The notes under the pieces: generated by a model
The model's database searches: none
What the model saw: the letters and a program-made list of their open reading frames with translations, nothing else
What the model was told of the DNA's origin: nothing
Shown here: positions 12,901-26,180 of the stretch, in pieces
How positions within the stretch are numbered: the stretch's first letter is position 1
How the letters are laid out: every line of letters starts with the position of its first letter
NCBI RefSeq assembly: GCF_004798865.1
Contig: NW_025335269.1
Coordinates: 18,530,616-18,594,615 of the forward strand
Reading direction: 5' to 3'
DNA length: 64,000 nucleotides
Origin: Varanus komodoensis
Taxonomy: Eukaryota > Chordata > Lepidosauria > Squamata > Varanidae
Program-made: the position numbers and the translations under genes

Positions 12901-14080
12901 TGTAATAATTTTGAGTAATGCACAGGCCACCTGTCACACATAACCTTAGACAAGATTCAAAATTAGCTTCTAGCTACATTTATGCTCTATTTCCACAAGC
13001 CTGCACCTTTGCCGGTTAGATTATTAATGATGTTGAAGGATTTGCTTGGTGATACAGGTCCACACAGCCTACAAAGATGTTGTATATGTTACACGAGCAT
13101 CCACAAATCAAACTCAGATTGCTTTGCCAAAAGCCAATAGAAGCAAAAACAATCATTTGTTTGTGGATGCAAGTCCCGGTTACATCTTTAGCCAAGACTG
13201 CAGAGACACATTTTTCAAATGTGTAAATGTGACACACCAAAAACTTCTCATAAACAAAGCTCTACTTACTGTGATCAAGGGTGGCTATAAGGTAGAGCAG
13301 AGTTCTCTTAACCCATAGGATAAACTAATTTTGAATGTTCATATCTGTTCTTCAGACAGGCATCCATGTTGCAGGTTCAGAAAACACTGGTTTCAGTGGA
13401 TTGTATAAGTAGACAGCCCTAGGAATACTTATTGAGCATTGTATTTGTCACAAAATTAGAAAAAAACTACATTCTTGCACAGTTGCTGTAGAATTATGTC
13501 ACAATTGTGCTCTGGGATGTCCAGTAGTCCATTACTGGAAAATGTGGTATGTCAGAAGATCTCTGCTATATATGATGACTTCAGCATAGATGCCTTAATA
13601 ACCCAAGACATTCTCAGCCTAGGTGCCCATTGCAACTTGATGAGTTCAGGAGATTCAGCATCACATGATTCTAGTTTTATACGATTTGTCTCCATACGGA
13701 CATCCTTTGCCTAGTGCTAAAATTAAGTAGTTGATCCAGTTTCATCAGAAATTTTCATCAGAAAATCCAAGGGGTGCTTCTGATAAGTTGTGGCAGATCT
13801 CTGCCAAGACCAGGCAGGCGGTATGGGAGGCAGTGTCCAACATCCAAACACCCCCTTGAGTGTGCCTCAAGTGTGGTATTTGGTGGGTCCTCCTTCCATT
13901 TGTAGCTTCCTGTGAAGTGCTGGAAAAGTCTTCAAACTCACATTTGTGGATTTGTTTTGGAGAGGGGAATTTCCAAGAAATTCATGAAATTCGTCCTGCA
14001 GTCCTTTATATGAAGGAACAAAGTACTGGAACAAATTGATCTGAAATAGGCCAAACTAGTAATATCACAACAAGCATAAT
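9970..14080. other. Intergenic, no gene recognised; (GT)n at 12402-12418
   Basis: Several ORFs of 60-115 codons overlap on both strands without domain matches. No splice-consistent exon was seen. Confidence 0.5.
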
Positions 14081-14084
14081 ATAG

Positions 14085-14262
14085 CTAGAACATAGGAACC
14101 TGTCTTATACCAAGCCAGATTTTTATTTATTATGCTCAGTGCTGTCCATTCTACCTGGCAATTTCTCTGCAGGCTTTCCAGTAGATATGTTCCCTGGAGC
14201 AATCAGGAGATGCCAGGACTTGCAAAGCTTGTGGTCTACCGCTGAACTATGGCCCTTCCTTA
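14085..14262 (-). repeat. tRNA-derived SINE, nearly full length
   Basis: On the minus strand it begins with a tRNA-like head (GGCCATAGTTCAGCGGTAGA, box A form). It continues through the body CCTGCAGAGAAATTGCCAGG and ends TTGGTATAAGACAGGTTCCT near the GAACATAGGAACC end. This layout is common in squamate genomes. Confidence 0.65.
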
Positions 14263-14549
14263 TAATTCCCACCACTTCAGAAACTGAACTTAAGACTATG
14301 TAAATATATTTGTGTATCTCATCAACTTTGTCTCCCCCTCTCTCCAGTTGATTCTCCGTTGAAATTTAAATTGTAAGCTCCTTACGCATCCTTAGATCAC
14401 TCTGGGTTGAACTAGATGTAATGCAGAGATTCTTGATCAGTGCTCCCCTGCCTTTAAGGAGCCAGTGGCACAGTCCAATTGTACTATTTGCTCCTTGGAG
14501 GTGCTGTCTCCTTTGCCTGATGGTGCTCTGAGGGAGCTTAAGTGCAGCT

Positions 14550-14735
14550 CAGCTGCATCGGACCAAATGCCTGTCTGGACCAGTGTCCTTCCAGACCATC
14601 ACCAAACAGGTGGCTGTGAGAAGCCCAACAAGCAGGACATGAAAAGAACACTCTTGCCCTTGTTCCCCAGAAAGCTGTATGATGTTGTCCATCTTCCCCA
14701 GCAGAGCAAAGAATGGCTTCGGAGGGTGATTTCAA
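14550..14735 (-). mobile_element. CR1-like LINE 3' fragment
   Basis: The run from GCATCGGACCAAATGCCTGT through GTGAGAAGCCCAACAAGCAG follows the same order as the 3' block of the CR1 group at 130-700. The terminal microsatellite is lost. Confidence 0.55.
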
Positions 14736-14739
14736 TTAA

Positions 14740-16045
14740 GGCTGCAATAGAAGAAGAAAGGGTTTTTTAAAAAACCTGCATCGGAGCAGTTGTCCCAGTG
14801 AGCCCAGTCATGGACTCTCCATGGCTGCTCTTGTTTTCTTATACTTTAGATTATAAGGTGGGATGTGGTGACTTGAATGTGGTGTAGTGTAGATCAGCAG
14901 TGGTGTAGTAGAGCCAGGGCTCACAGGTTCAAAGTACCGGGACTTTTTGGATTAGGAGGGATGATAAGGTACCCTGCTATGCCCCTCAAACCTCCCTGCT
15001 TCTACTGAGCTGCTATCATCACAGTAATTGGAAGGAAAATGGATTTTACCCGGCAATAACACACGGTTATGAGGTATCCCACACACTCATCACTCTCACA
15101 CACAGAGCAGTAAGAATATACAGAGACACCTGCATTTTTGAACTACCTTTGGGGAAGTGGCTATGGGAACTACCATGATGGGCACCTGCTCTTCAGAATT
15201 TACGATTACCCCACTGTACATCACGTGTAATCAGGCCTGCTGTACAGTGCCATGTCCTTCAGTGGGACTATATAGACCATCAATAAAACAGGTTCATTAG
15301 AATGGAGAAAGATACGTCAAAGAAGTAAATGGCACTCAATATACACCAAAAGCAGGCAATAGGAAACTCACACTGAACAACCAAGTGGGCAACTGCAGTA
15401 ACAAGAATGAAAAAGAGAGCCAGCTTGCATCCAAGTCCAGGAGTTCAGTGTTATACAGAAGCTTGCAAAACTGGTGCATATGCTGAATGTTCTACATAGC
15501 ATCTTCTTCTGGCTGAGTATTCATGCTGCCTTATTTTCAGTGGTTCATGAACCTGCTGCTTTTATGGGAATTCACATAGGGGCACAGTTTATGGCATTTA
15601 TCATCTTTGTAAGCTGCCTCTCTCCACTTGTAAAAATGCTTCCATTCTTCCAGCAGATCCTGTAGGCTGCAAAGCTCCTCATTGAGGGACTTGCAAGGTC
15701 AGTTAAGTATTTCTAAATTTAGAACAGCTCGATAAGGGCTTCCAGAGCTGTGAAAATATCTGAACCGAAATCCCTGGGTAGTGTAAGTTGCATCTGTCCT
15801 AAGTGTTCCACACCAAGGTTCATATTTGCTGAACGCCTCTGCACAAAAAGAATTCACTATGTTAAACTAGTCTTTATTTAACACTTGCTATTTCCTGTGT
15901 GCACTGTTGTGTGGTTATGTATGATCACAGGAGATGGACAGCAGGGAAGGGGTAGATCCTAGCCCTAGAGGCCCCAGCAGAGAGTCCATGGGTACCAACA
16001 TGCCTGCCAACATCACCGCTGGTCCCCACTAGACTCCCTGCCTCT
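14740..16045. other. Intergenic, no feature recognised
   Basis: No coding, RNA or clear repeat signal. Confidence 0.45.
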
Positions 16046-16049
16046 CCTG

Positions 16050-16158
16050 GCTTTGATTTTTATAGCTAATAAACATTAAGTGTATGGATGTGAGCCGCCC
16101 TGAGGCTTCGGCGAATGGGGCGGCATAGAAGTCTCCTAAATAAATAAAAATAAATAAG
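16050..16158 (+). mobile_element. L2 LINE 3' end
   Basis: GTGAGCCGCCCTGAGGCTTC, then a GGGCGGCATAGAA motif and an (AAATA)n tail: the terminal segment of L2 as in the copies at 39475-40370 and 40371-40803. Confidence 0.75.
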
Positions 16159-16159
16159 T

Positions 16160-18950
16160 GGCAGTCCGGCATGCTGCAAAGTGAATGGCTGCCTTCCTGT
16201 ATCTTCTTTATTTGGGTTCAAAAGAACATTTTGTGTTTCAAAGCTCAAGTTCCACCTCTGCTTTGAGCTCAGGTTCTTGGGCAAGTTGTTTCTCTGTTCA
16301 TCTCACCTTCTGGGAAATGACTGGTGGGTGCCCAGACATGCCAAACCTGGCAAACCTCCTCCAGATGCCATTTTGAGACAGTGCCCATGACACAATCTTA
16401 AAATGCTGAAGGTGTTCATGATCCCAAAGAGATGGTAGCTCCTTGTCAGAGTCCATTGGTGGGTCAGTATTTGTGTTTATTGGTTCTTTACCATCATGGT
16501 TACATTCACTGAAAAACACAGATGCATGCACAACAATGGTGGACCAGTGGCAACTGTCTGGTAGACCAGGAAGTACTTGCTGGTTGCTGGGATTCATGGA
16601 TTATGAAAGATCAACAGGAAGAAATTGACAAGTCCCTGCAACAAGTCCAGTCAGAGAGATCATGAACAGAATACAACCCCCAACGTGTAGCTCCCCAAGT
16701 AAACCTCACTAAGCTTCTGGTTCCAACAAAGCTGGGCAGCTTTCCAAGTGTCCAGCTCCTAGAAGCTACACATGAGAACACCTGCAAACGATCGCCATTG
16801 GACAATTGATCCTAGTAAGGAAAACTCTGGATCCTACACTTGACTGGGCATTTGTCCTTCCACCAATGATGGACCCTGAAGCACCCATCCCCACAGAGAA
16901 CTCCAGTTGCTGCCCAGTTCCCAGGGATGATGCTTTTAAGCATAATAAGCAAGACCCCTCCCCCACCAAGGCCAAGTCTTCCAGCTGTAGAAGACTGGCC
17001 GTATCAGTCTCCACAGTCTCACAAGCCCTCCCTATTCAGTTGGCAGCAGGAAGCCTGATGGAATTGCATCCTCAGACCTCTGGTTACCCATGGCTGGGCC
17101 TGACAATACAACTTCTCCCTCTGAGTCAGAACCCACATTGGAGGCTGAGGCAGGATCCCACACTGGGAGCCACAACCAAGTCCCCTGTTTTCTAAGACTA
17201 ACACGATGAACTACTTTTCTACAAATGCATCTTATTCCTTTGAAATCTCTGCCTACTGAAATGCATGGGAAAATTCCCATCAGCATCAGTGCTAAATGAC
17301 CAGTGATATATTTGCTATTTGTGAGAACCAATTATCTCCACACATGTTGCCATTTGCAGTCAGGGTCTAGCTTCTCTAGCAGTCAAGTTCTCTAGCATCT
17401 TGCCAAGCCAAATCTACTTCTCACGTGTTGATGAGATCGTGTACAGGAGTGGTGGAAAACTTTGTATTAAAAGTGTACATGAGACAGCATATATGTGATT
17501 CCTACCCTTGGCCTGGTGCTCCTTCAGTGAGCCAGTTAACACATGTGTGTTCATCAAGCGGCAATGTCCATGTGTGAATGAGCAATCACCTCATCATGAT
17601 ATCAGAAACTTCCAGCTGCACTGTGAGTCATCATGCACTATGTAGTGGTGCCAGATATGGCAAGAGGTGGTAGTAATGGCTTTGCTACCATGAAAGATCA
17701 GAGCAATTCTCCATCGTCAGTCCTATTGCCCCATCCTAGGCCAGTATTCTAAGGTGTAGGTCCTTCTGAGCTCAATGGATAGATCTGCAGCTGTAAATGC
17801 ACATGATTCTGTTCACATGGTAGAAGCACACCAAGCGAGAACTACAGACTCAATGGTTTTCTTCATAGTTCATTCCTATTACATCAATTTTATAGATGGA
17901 TTCTGAGGAAGTTATGGAGAACATTTCTCAGGCTTAGTTTTTCTGAATAAAGTAAGATCGAATGTTCAGCAGTTGTGGGAAGATTAATGAATAGACAGGT
18001 TCTGACAGCCCTACACTAAATAGATTCACAGCCAGAACTAGTTCAGATCTCCAGCCATTTCTCAACTGCAAAAGAAGTTTCAGGAAGCAGCAGCCTGAGC
18101 TTTTCAAAACACACTATGCCACCTTTAGGCTGCACATCATTTTGGTTCTTCCCTGGAGCTACACACAACACTGTCCCCCACACACCAACATTGTGCTCAA
18201 TGCACAATGGGGCCAGCTTCCAAATCCAGCTGGAGTTGTTGCTACTTGCAGGGGAAGCACAACCCCACCACCCCACCCATCCCAAAAGTCCTTGTGAAAA
18301 GAGCTACACTACAATAAACCCCGCCAATGGTGAGGCCTACCTGTGAGAAACTGCCAGAGAATTTATCCTTCCCCTGGAAATTGTCTTCCTCATTTCTCTG
18401 TCTGCTAATAGGGGAGAGCCATTATAAGGCCATTTCTGCACACCTCCAATATTTATGGAGACTTATCCCTGTGAATATCTGTGAAACTATTATCCAGACC
18501 TTTGGAACTCATGGGGCTGATCAGAAGATGAGCGATGAGTTGCTGGCAGGCCATTCTGTCAAACAGCTGGAGTTTCCCCAGTTAGGCACAGAGATGTGCA
18601 TTTCTCTCAGAAACAAGCGCTCCTAAGAACTACTGGTCCCAGTATCCTTTGTGCATAGGCAGGAAGTAGGATCATAGTCAGGAAGCAGCATCATAGTCAG
18701 GGATATTCATCCCAGTGGCAGCAGGATCTGCTGGAATTTATATTCCCTCAAATACATGCACATATGACCACTATTCAGTTATGCCATTCTGCTAGTGCAA
18801 ATGACATTGCATTGATGGAAATTAGATTTCAACTGTGCACAAGTGGAGACTCTAAGTACAGTTATCCTTGCATAAGCATAATACACGGTTATGTACTATG
18901 CATTATGTTTGAACAACCAGTTGTGCATTACCCTTGAACAACCAATTATG
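16160..18950. other. Intergenic, no gene recognised
   Basis: The 129-codon ORF at 16806-17195 has no recognisable domain and no exon context. A small direct repeat (ATCATAGTCAGG) lies near 18670-18700. Confidence 0.45.
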
Positions 18951-18954
18951 CAAC

Positions 18955-19300
18955 CACTTACTGATTTTTATTTCACTGCTATACTGCCCGATAGCAAAAG
19001 CTCTCTGAACAATTCACAAAACACATATACAATAATTAAAAACAGCACAACATTTACCAGTACAAAATTTAAAGCTATTTAAACACCTAACAATTTTAAT
19101 AGATGCAATTAGACCTGTTCAACTAGACTTCCTGGGAACAGAAGATGGTCTTAACCTGTCACCAAACAATATGGCCATGTTGCTTTAAGGCAGGCTTCAG
19201 TGGGGAGATAATTCCATAATCAGAAGGACACCACTGAGAAGGCCCTCCTCTTTGTTACTATTCTCTAAGCCTCTCTTGGAGGTGGAAGAAGGAATCAGAT
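18955..19300 (-). mobile_element. L2 LINE 3' part
   Basis: The 3' end faces low coordinates (inverse of TTTATTTCACTGCTATACTG). Further up, ATTCCATAATCAGAAGGACA and CACTGAGAAGGCCCTCCTCT are the inverse of the conserved L2 segment that encodes the end of the ORF2 protein. 5'-truncated. Confidence 0.7.
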
Positions 19301-19360
19301 ATAGATCATACTGACTGCATACATACTGACTGCATGCATACATAGATCATACTGACTGCA
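19301..19360. repeat. Three imperfect ~20-bp tandem units
   Basis: Units at 19301-19320, 19321-19339 and 19340-19360 share the core CATACTGACTGCAT. Outer units are most alike. Confidence 0.85.
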
Positions 19361-19834
19361 ATCTTTACCCCCAATTACACTTGTGCTTGTGTTCCAAGTG
19401 GGGGAGGAGTTGCAAACAGGGCAACTTATGAAGTTTAACAACGTGAAATGAAATTCTTGCACAACCCTACTTTACAAAGAAAATTCACAATGTTTCAGTG
19501 AAAGGGACACCAAAAAATAAAGTTTTGACATTAATGTATCTGTTAACAAAATGCTTACACCCAAGTTGATCTATCAGAGTAAATAACATACCTTAAAAAT
19601 GGTAAGGTGGCATCTTTATTAGGACCAGTCCAAAAGCTGTATAATGGCCAGCAAGCTTTGTAGGACTCATTCAGGCTGGATTAAGCATTAAGCAAAAATA
19701 GCAAAAGCAGGGAAGCAATCTGGGGGATGTTGTAAAATCCCAGTATGGACGATGGTGCAACTCAGATACAGATAAAATGAAATTTCAGAATTAAAACAGA
19801 AGCACTGCTTTCATGAGAAATGGGAGGAAATCAT

Positions 19835-19880
<46 letters not shown>

Positions 19881-21585
19881 ACTTTGTTTGGCTCCTCTCC
19901 CACCCCAGATAAGGCTTGGGCTTTGCTTGTGAGAAATCATTATCTCAAGGTAGGAGCTCCTTATGTTTGTCATCAATCCTTTGTGAGAAGCATGCACGGA
20001 GATACATCTGGCTCCACTTCATAGCTGTGTTTGGAAAATCTGCAGACCTTTCACATAAAGAAGAGGAAATTTTATAGTGTGAGCTGAAACAATACATTAA
20101 AATATGCTCCACAATCTAAGTTGCATTAAGCGCAACTCATAAATGGAGCATACTTTTAAGATACCACATTTAGAATGCATTAATATCATGGCATTAGAGA
20201 TGAATTTGGGCTATATTCCAAATTGTCTTGGTTTTGTCAAAGGGATGTGCACACACACCCGGGGGAAGGGGGGTGAGAGAGAGAGATCACAGACTTCCCC
20301 AGCCTGGGGCCTAACTCTCATTAGCCAGCACAGCCACTGGTCAGGGGGCATGGAAACTGTAGTCCAAAAAAAATCTAAAAGGTGAACCCATTGCCTGATG
20401 TCAAGCCCAAGTCCCACCTTTCCTTAGGACTTATTTTGCGAAGCAGAACATTCTCATCAAGTCGAACTTACCAGCTTTTCATTCCTGGGGGAAAAAATCT
20501 ATGTCAAACTGATTGACAAAAATTACATCTAATCACCCCTGAAGCACTTGACATGTGACAGTTCAGTTGAGTTCCACAGAAACGCCACAGAAAGAGCTTC
20601 CAAAAACTGTTCTCTGTCTCAGAAGAGGACAGATTAAATCATTCCTTTCCTTCCTTTTTGTCTTCAGACTTTTCCTAAAACATCGTTCAATTTTTCTTAA
20701 ACGGTGATATCCAGCTGAGGAAGAAAGTTGGGAGACTTCTCCTTATTTCCTCCAACCTAGAGAGGGAAAGACATTATTCTGTATCTTGGAGCTACGTGCT
20801 CATTCAGCGCCCCCTACCGACCATGCCGAGATCATCACCTTCCTAGCATTTTCAACCTCTTGTGGCCGGCTAGTATAAAATTCAGACAAAAGTCGTCATT
20901 TCCTATTTCCCTTGCCTGATTTTATTGATTCATTGGAGCTCTTTTCAGCAAGCGGGAATGGCCTCACTCATTTTGAAATGTTTAGTAATAACGTCATCCC
21001 TAAGCATTCAGTCTCACAGGTATCTTGTGAAGTGGCGTAACCACTGCGTACAACATTCCTCAGGGACTCAGCATCCTCCTCAAAATATTTCGGAGTACAA
21101 CAAAACAGATCAGGGGGATTACCATAGCATTAACAACTCTGATTGCATCCCCTGCAGTTTTAATAACAAGGAGCCTGTGCTTATAGGTGTAACAGCAGAA
21201 CTTCAGATACCTGTGAGCAATGAAAACAAAAGCTTATTAGCCAAAAGGGAAAGAGGAAAGTTCCATCATTAGCTGGATGTAGGTCTGCATCAAACCAAAG
21301 TGACAGACTTCCTTAAATGACGTGCGATGCACATCAGAAGCTTCGTGCGCAAACAGTTGCTATGTCAAGAAGATGCCGTTATTTTCCATCTTGGAAAGAT
21401 AGTGTCTGTCTTAGACATTTAGAACTGAAATGAAGTAGATGGCAAAAATGAGCAAAGTCTTTCTGCTTTACCTTCTACCACAAAAACAACTGAAGATTGA
21501 ACCAATGTATGGAGTGCCTAGCAAATCTCTCAAGGTGCTCTGCATTTGCTAATTAAAATAAAAATTTAAAAACATATTTGTTATA
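19361..21585. other. Intergenic; (GT)n microsatellite at 19836-19877
   Basis: A 42-bp GT run is the only clear feature. A degenerate palindromic repeat lies near 20300-20390. No gene. Confidence 0.5.
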
Positions 21586-21589
21586 TTAT

Positions 21590-21788
21590 TATATTTATAA
21601 TTTGCCTTTTTTTCCTTTTCAAGGAACTCAAGGCAGCGTATACCATTCTGCTCCTCTCAATATTGTCCTCACAACAACAACCCTGTGAGGTAGGGGCCCA
21701 AGGTCATCCAGTGAGCTCCATGGGGAGTAGAACCCAGATCTCCTGAGTCCCAGTCCTGTACTCTTAACCACGATACCACACTGGCTCT
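21590..21788 (-). repeat. Sauria/Squam-type tRNA-derived SINE
   Basis: On the minus strand it opens AGAGCCAGTGTGGTATCGTG, has a box-B-like GGGTTCTACTCCC and the CCTACCTCACAGGGTTGTTG block, and ends in an AT-rich tail. It pairs closely with the plus-strand copy at 41421-41686. Confidence 0.8.
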
Positions 21789-21839
21789 CTTACGATCAGA
21801 AAACAAACAACAAACTGGGCAGTGCAGTTAAGTCAGGGA

Positions 21840-22000
21840 AAGGCTGGGTGAAGATGTCCAACCTCAACAGGGCTTGAGGCACCCCACTGATAGCTCCCAA
21901 ATACCTGAGGGGGGCATTCCACAAGGTGGGCACCACCATGGAAGTAGCCCACTTTTGGGGTCTGCCAAAGATCAGAGTGGTTATAAAGTTACACAACGGC
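21840..22000 (-). mobile_element. LINE fragment, L2-like
   Basis: GGGGGCATTCCACAAGGTGG followed by GCACCACCATGGAAGTAGCC resembles the inverse of the ORF end seen in other minus-strand L2 copies. Short and diverged. Confidence 0.4.
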
Positions 22001-22004
22001 AGAC

Positions 22005-23265
22005 TTTTGGAGACAGTGCAAAAGACACAGGCCTGTTTTTAAAGTGCATACAAACTTCACCCCATAGGAGAAACCTTGGTTCTTGGGTTTCTTCCCACTT
22101 TCCTGAATTAAACAGCATAGGCACTTAATAAATGCAACTAGGTTTTATTAAAGCTATTGATATCACATTCCTTCAAAGAATACAAAAGAAGAAATTGTCT
22201 TACGTAATCTTAGCAAGTGGAGAATCGTGATGACTGCCAGCACTATTCCAAGGCCTCAGCAGTCTCAAAAGGTAGAAGTGACTCTTTTCAAGTACTTACA
22301 TCCCTTTAAATGATACATTCAAAGTATCAGACCTGGAAATGGCTTGGGCCAAAATCTGATTGGTCCCTGTACTGTGAAGTTCTGAGCTAATGCCATCTCC
22401 CCAAATCCCTCACCTGCATCATTCGTTTGCCCAGATTTTCAGGAAAAAGTTGGATAGTTGGGAAATAGGTACAGAAGAGACAAACAAGACTTGTTATGGC
22501 CTAGAAATCTATGTTTGTGTGTGCACTTATTTATGCTCATTCTGAAGAGAGATGTGCATCTCTGCAAGACCAAAACACTTGTCTAGCCTGTTCAGTTGAC
22601 TTCCCATAAGAGTTGTAATTTGGGGGCAGGAAGCAAGGGTCATGCTTCTACTTTTTAAGGTGTCCACCTGTACATTTCTAAAAAAAGATGGCATGCAGCA
22701 CCAATGAAGGGGGATGAAAAGACGATACCAATTTGCAAATAAAAATGTATGTTAATGTATATGTATAGGTGCAAAGTCAGAGATAATTGTTGTAATTTAA
22801 ATAGAAATACAGTACATTTTGCCATAGTGGGGAAGACTGTGACCAGGTGAGTCACGTACCTTGCACAGCCTGCTATCCAGGTAATAACTGCTGATGGGCA
22901 ACTTCGAGGCCCAGCTCCGCCTTCTGATGGTTCTTTAGCTGTAAACTGGATTTGGACTGGGTAGCCCTTGAAATAGAAAATAGTACTCTATCTGCCCTTC
23001 CAACAGAGGACTGTCCTCTGTAAAGCAGGCCACCCTGCCATGCTTCTGCAGGTGGGTATCCCTCAGAGCATTGGAGCAATCTGTACAGTTCAGCCAATAC
23101 AAAGCCAAAACACCCTCTTCCCGCCCCCTCTCTGAAGTCAAGGTCATATGCCCAGCCTCAGAAACACAGCAGGCCTTTATGGACCTACTACCAAGTGGAG
23201 GGAGTTGGATCATGGATTCTCTCCTCTGAGGTCAGAGCACTGGCTCCATTCTCTGCCAGCATCTA
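22005..23265. other. Intergenic, no feature recognised
   Basis: No coding or repeat signal that I can name. Confidence 0.45.
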
Positions 23266-23269
23266 GAAC

Positions 23270-23590
23270 TGGCCCCTAAAACCATAAAATACAATATGAC
23301 AAAACATAAAACATTAGGAGTTTAAAAATAAAAAGCAAAATAAAACTTTTTTATTAAAAATAAAATAAAATAAAAAATAAAAAGCACTGCAAAGACTTAA
23401 AGTGCAGCAACTGACCGCAGAAACTGAATGTACAAAATGTTCAAGAGAACAGTCTTCACCTAGCATTGAAATGTCTACAAAGTAGGCACCAGGTGAGCCT
23501 CTCTGCAGACCATACTCCACAACCAGGGGACCACTGCAGAAAAGTCACTCTTCTTAATGGATACCTGCCTCACTTCATTGGCTCCAGGCA
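23270..23590 (-). mobile_element. L2 LINE 3' part
   Basis: An A/T-rich (AAAAT)n tail region is followed by GAACAGTCTTCACCTAGCAT, GGTGAGCCTCTCTGCAGACC and CCACAACCAGGGGACCACTG, all in the order expected for an inverted L2 end. Confidence 0.65.
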
Positions 23591-23594
23591 GAAC

Positions 23595-26080
23595 TCAGTT
23601 TATTTCATTGGAATTTAAAATACAAGCAATTTTGAAGGGTTGTGCCTAGTTTGTATATCTGTATGTGAACTTTTGCAGGATCCCCTGCTTGGAGGAGCTG
23701 TCTGGTTTGAAAAGTAAGGGAAAAAGAATGCTGTTTTAACTATGCAATTTGAGGATGCATATGGTCCTGGCAAAATCACAATATACTACCCATAACTACT
23801 TAGGTAATTCTATGTTCTGCTCTTTCCCGGTGAAGTGCATCTCCAAAAGAAAAGGCTCACTTATCTCTATCTGCAAGGATATCTTGTTGGATAGACTGAG
23901 GAGGCGGCAACCGAATGCCATTTCTTCTAAAATTACATACCACCAATGGGATTCACATCCCCACCAGCACTCTGCCACCTCCCAGCGCATTTACTGGAGA
24001 TAATATAGAACTTTAGAATCCTGTTGTTCAAACTCCCTGCGCTTGTTAAAGTGCAGGAGACAATCTGTAGTTGCTTATTTTGTATCTAAGCAACTGTCAG
24101 ACTCCATATCTACTAATAAGAAAGGGTGTAATTATATGCTGCAGCTTTAATTAGCAGCAGATGCCTATGTTTATGAAATAAAATGTGAGATTTTTCTGAA
24201 GTGCAGAATCTTGATTAGATGCAAATTGAAAATACCCTTTTTGTTGCTCCCCAAAACTTTCTCTTTTGGGGTCTAAGGCTTATTTCATATCCTCCAGTAT
24301 TTCACAGATGGAAACTGGGACACTGTAGCAGACTTGTCACACCCTTATTCTCAGCCTAAAGATTACAGCCTGAACTTCCTCTTCCCAAACACCCCTCCAC
24401 AAAAAAATAAAATAAAATAAAAAATAAACATTGCCAAAGTCTCTTTGCAGTCTATATCCATGTACCCAGCAATGATGTGCACTGTGCTGGATTTAGAACT
24501 GGGATGCATTAGTAAATTACCCATAATGATTCTATTCTTAAAGTTTAGGTTTAACCATTAGGGAAGCCTACAGGGAAACTGTGTGCATGCCAGCTTACTG
24601 TAGTCAAATGGATCTTCTCATGCCCACAGCTCCTCCAGAGATTAAACTTCAAGGGAAGAGTGCTGAACCCGAAAGCACACTCATGCAGCTGTGCACACTG
24701 CACTGTGTGCACACTGATAAACTTCCAAAGCCTTTTGGAAAGACAGCGCTAGGACAGGTATCGGGAATAGGGACAGCTGAAGATTTTTTTCACCAGGCTG
24801 CACTCAGGGAGAGGAGGGAAGCCAGGACACCACACCAGTTCTGCTGAGAAGCCAGCCCCGCAGGCTGCACCCTCTTTCACCTGGCACAAGGCAGCCGCCA
24901 CACCATCAGGCTGCAACAGAGGGAGAGGGAGAAAGCAGGACAGGCAAGCTTTGTCTCCTCCTCTCCTGGAACTGTTTCCATTCAAGCTGTTCATTAAAAG
25001 TACGTGTAACTTCAAGAGTTGGCAGCCCAGTTTGCTTTTATACTCCTCCTTCCCAATCCCTTCTCCTTTTGTGTTATGCCTTTTCAGTTGTACACCTGAG
25101 GGCAAGGGCTTTCTTTGTCAGATGCTGTGGAAGCTTTTCTTTTGGCTGAAAAGCAGGATAAATGAATAAATCCCTTGCACCCTCCCCATTTCCCAGGTGT
25201 CAGAAGGTCTACAAGCAAAATGCAGCATAATTTGACTTGGTAGATTTTGCAAAGTTCCAACCTCTCCTCATTTCTTAAAGGTTGAATGCTTCTCCTAGGG
25301 TTTAGTTGGCAGTAAGATTTAAGCTAAGATCTTGGCATTTTGGCCATGCCTGCTTTGCCTTTGGCTTCATCCATCCCTGGAATGAAAGTCGCTGTTGTGA
25401 GCTGAGGTTCCTCATTCAAACAGTTAAAAGCCACAGAGCATTTTCCTTGCAAAATGTTTTTACTGCTCCCATATCTCTGAGCATGCACAGAATGGCTTGT
25501 TGAAATCAATTGAGTATTTGCCTTCAAGAACGCTTCTTATGAATATGCCTGGGATCCATCGCCTTAGGTGGGGCTTTCTGAAGGCAAACACACCTCCTCG
25601 CTGCACACTGCTTGTTCAGTTGGGCCTCCTGCTTTTGCTGACACCTTGCCACAGGGCCAAGCGGAGGGGGTGGGCTTGGCCTGCATCTGAGAATCCCTCA
25701 TCGTCAGAGACCCCTCCCACTGGCTGTCCATCTTGGTCATTCCAAGGAAGTGCCTGGCCCAGCAAAGCGCCTCGCCTCTGCATCATCACCTCCACCTCCT
25801 CATCTCAGAATCTTGACCTAGCCCATCCTCTCCAATTTCCCTGTAAGATGCTTCACATTCTGATTCCAAATGTTGGCTGGGACTCAGCCAACAGTTCATG
25901 AGAACAATTGCCCAAGACCACCCTCCTTCTCACTCCCAACAATCACATCCACCAAGACTTGACTACTGCATTGCATTCTACCTGGGACTGCCCTTAGAAA
26001 GTATTTTCTGACTTGGTAATATTAAGCTTTTACTAAGCAGGTGCTGGTTTTGATTTATAAGGACTGGACTGGATGTTCTC
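23595..26080. other. Intergenic, no gene; candidate conserved block 24060-24260
   Basis: The block 24060-24260 lacks repeats and holds TTTAATTAGCAGCAGATG, a homeodomain core next to an E-box, in AT-rich sequence. The rest shows nothing recognisable beyond an (AAAAT)n run near 24405-24430. Confidence 0.45.
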
Positions 26081-26084
26081 TCTA

Positions 26085-26180
26085 TTGCTCTAACTCTACC
26101 CTACCTCAAAGTTTGTTGTGAGGACAAAATGGGGAGGGTAATATGCATGCCGCCCTGAGCACCTTGGAGAACAGACAGCA
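26085..26180 (+). repeat. SINE 3' fragment
   Basis: CCTACCTCAAAGTTTGTTGT, then GAGGACAAAATGGGGAGGG and GCCGCCCTGAGCACCTTGG, match the 3' half of the Sauria-type SINE. The tRNA head is missing. Confidence 0.5.

Noticed and set aside
14870-15000. GCAGTGGTGTAGTAGAGCCA resembling a SINE head
   Set aside because: The following sequence does not continue as any SINE I recognise.
16806-17195. A 129-codon open frame on the plus strand
   Set aside because: Pro/Ser-rich, no recognisable domain, overlapping frames open on the other strand, and no splice or promoter context.
25497-25901. A 134-codon Ser/Pro-rich open frame
   Set aside because: No motif and no exon borders. It may be decayed repeat sequence but cannot be assigned.
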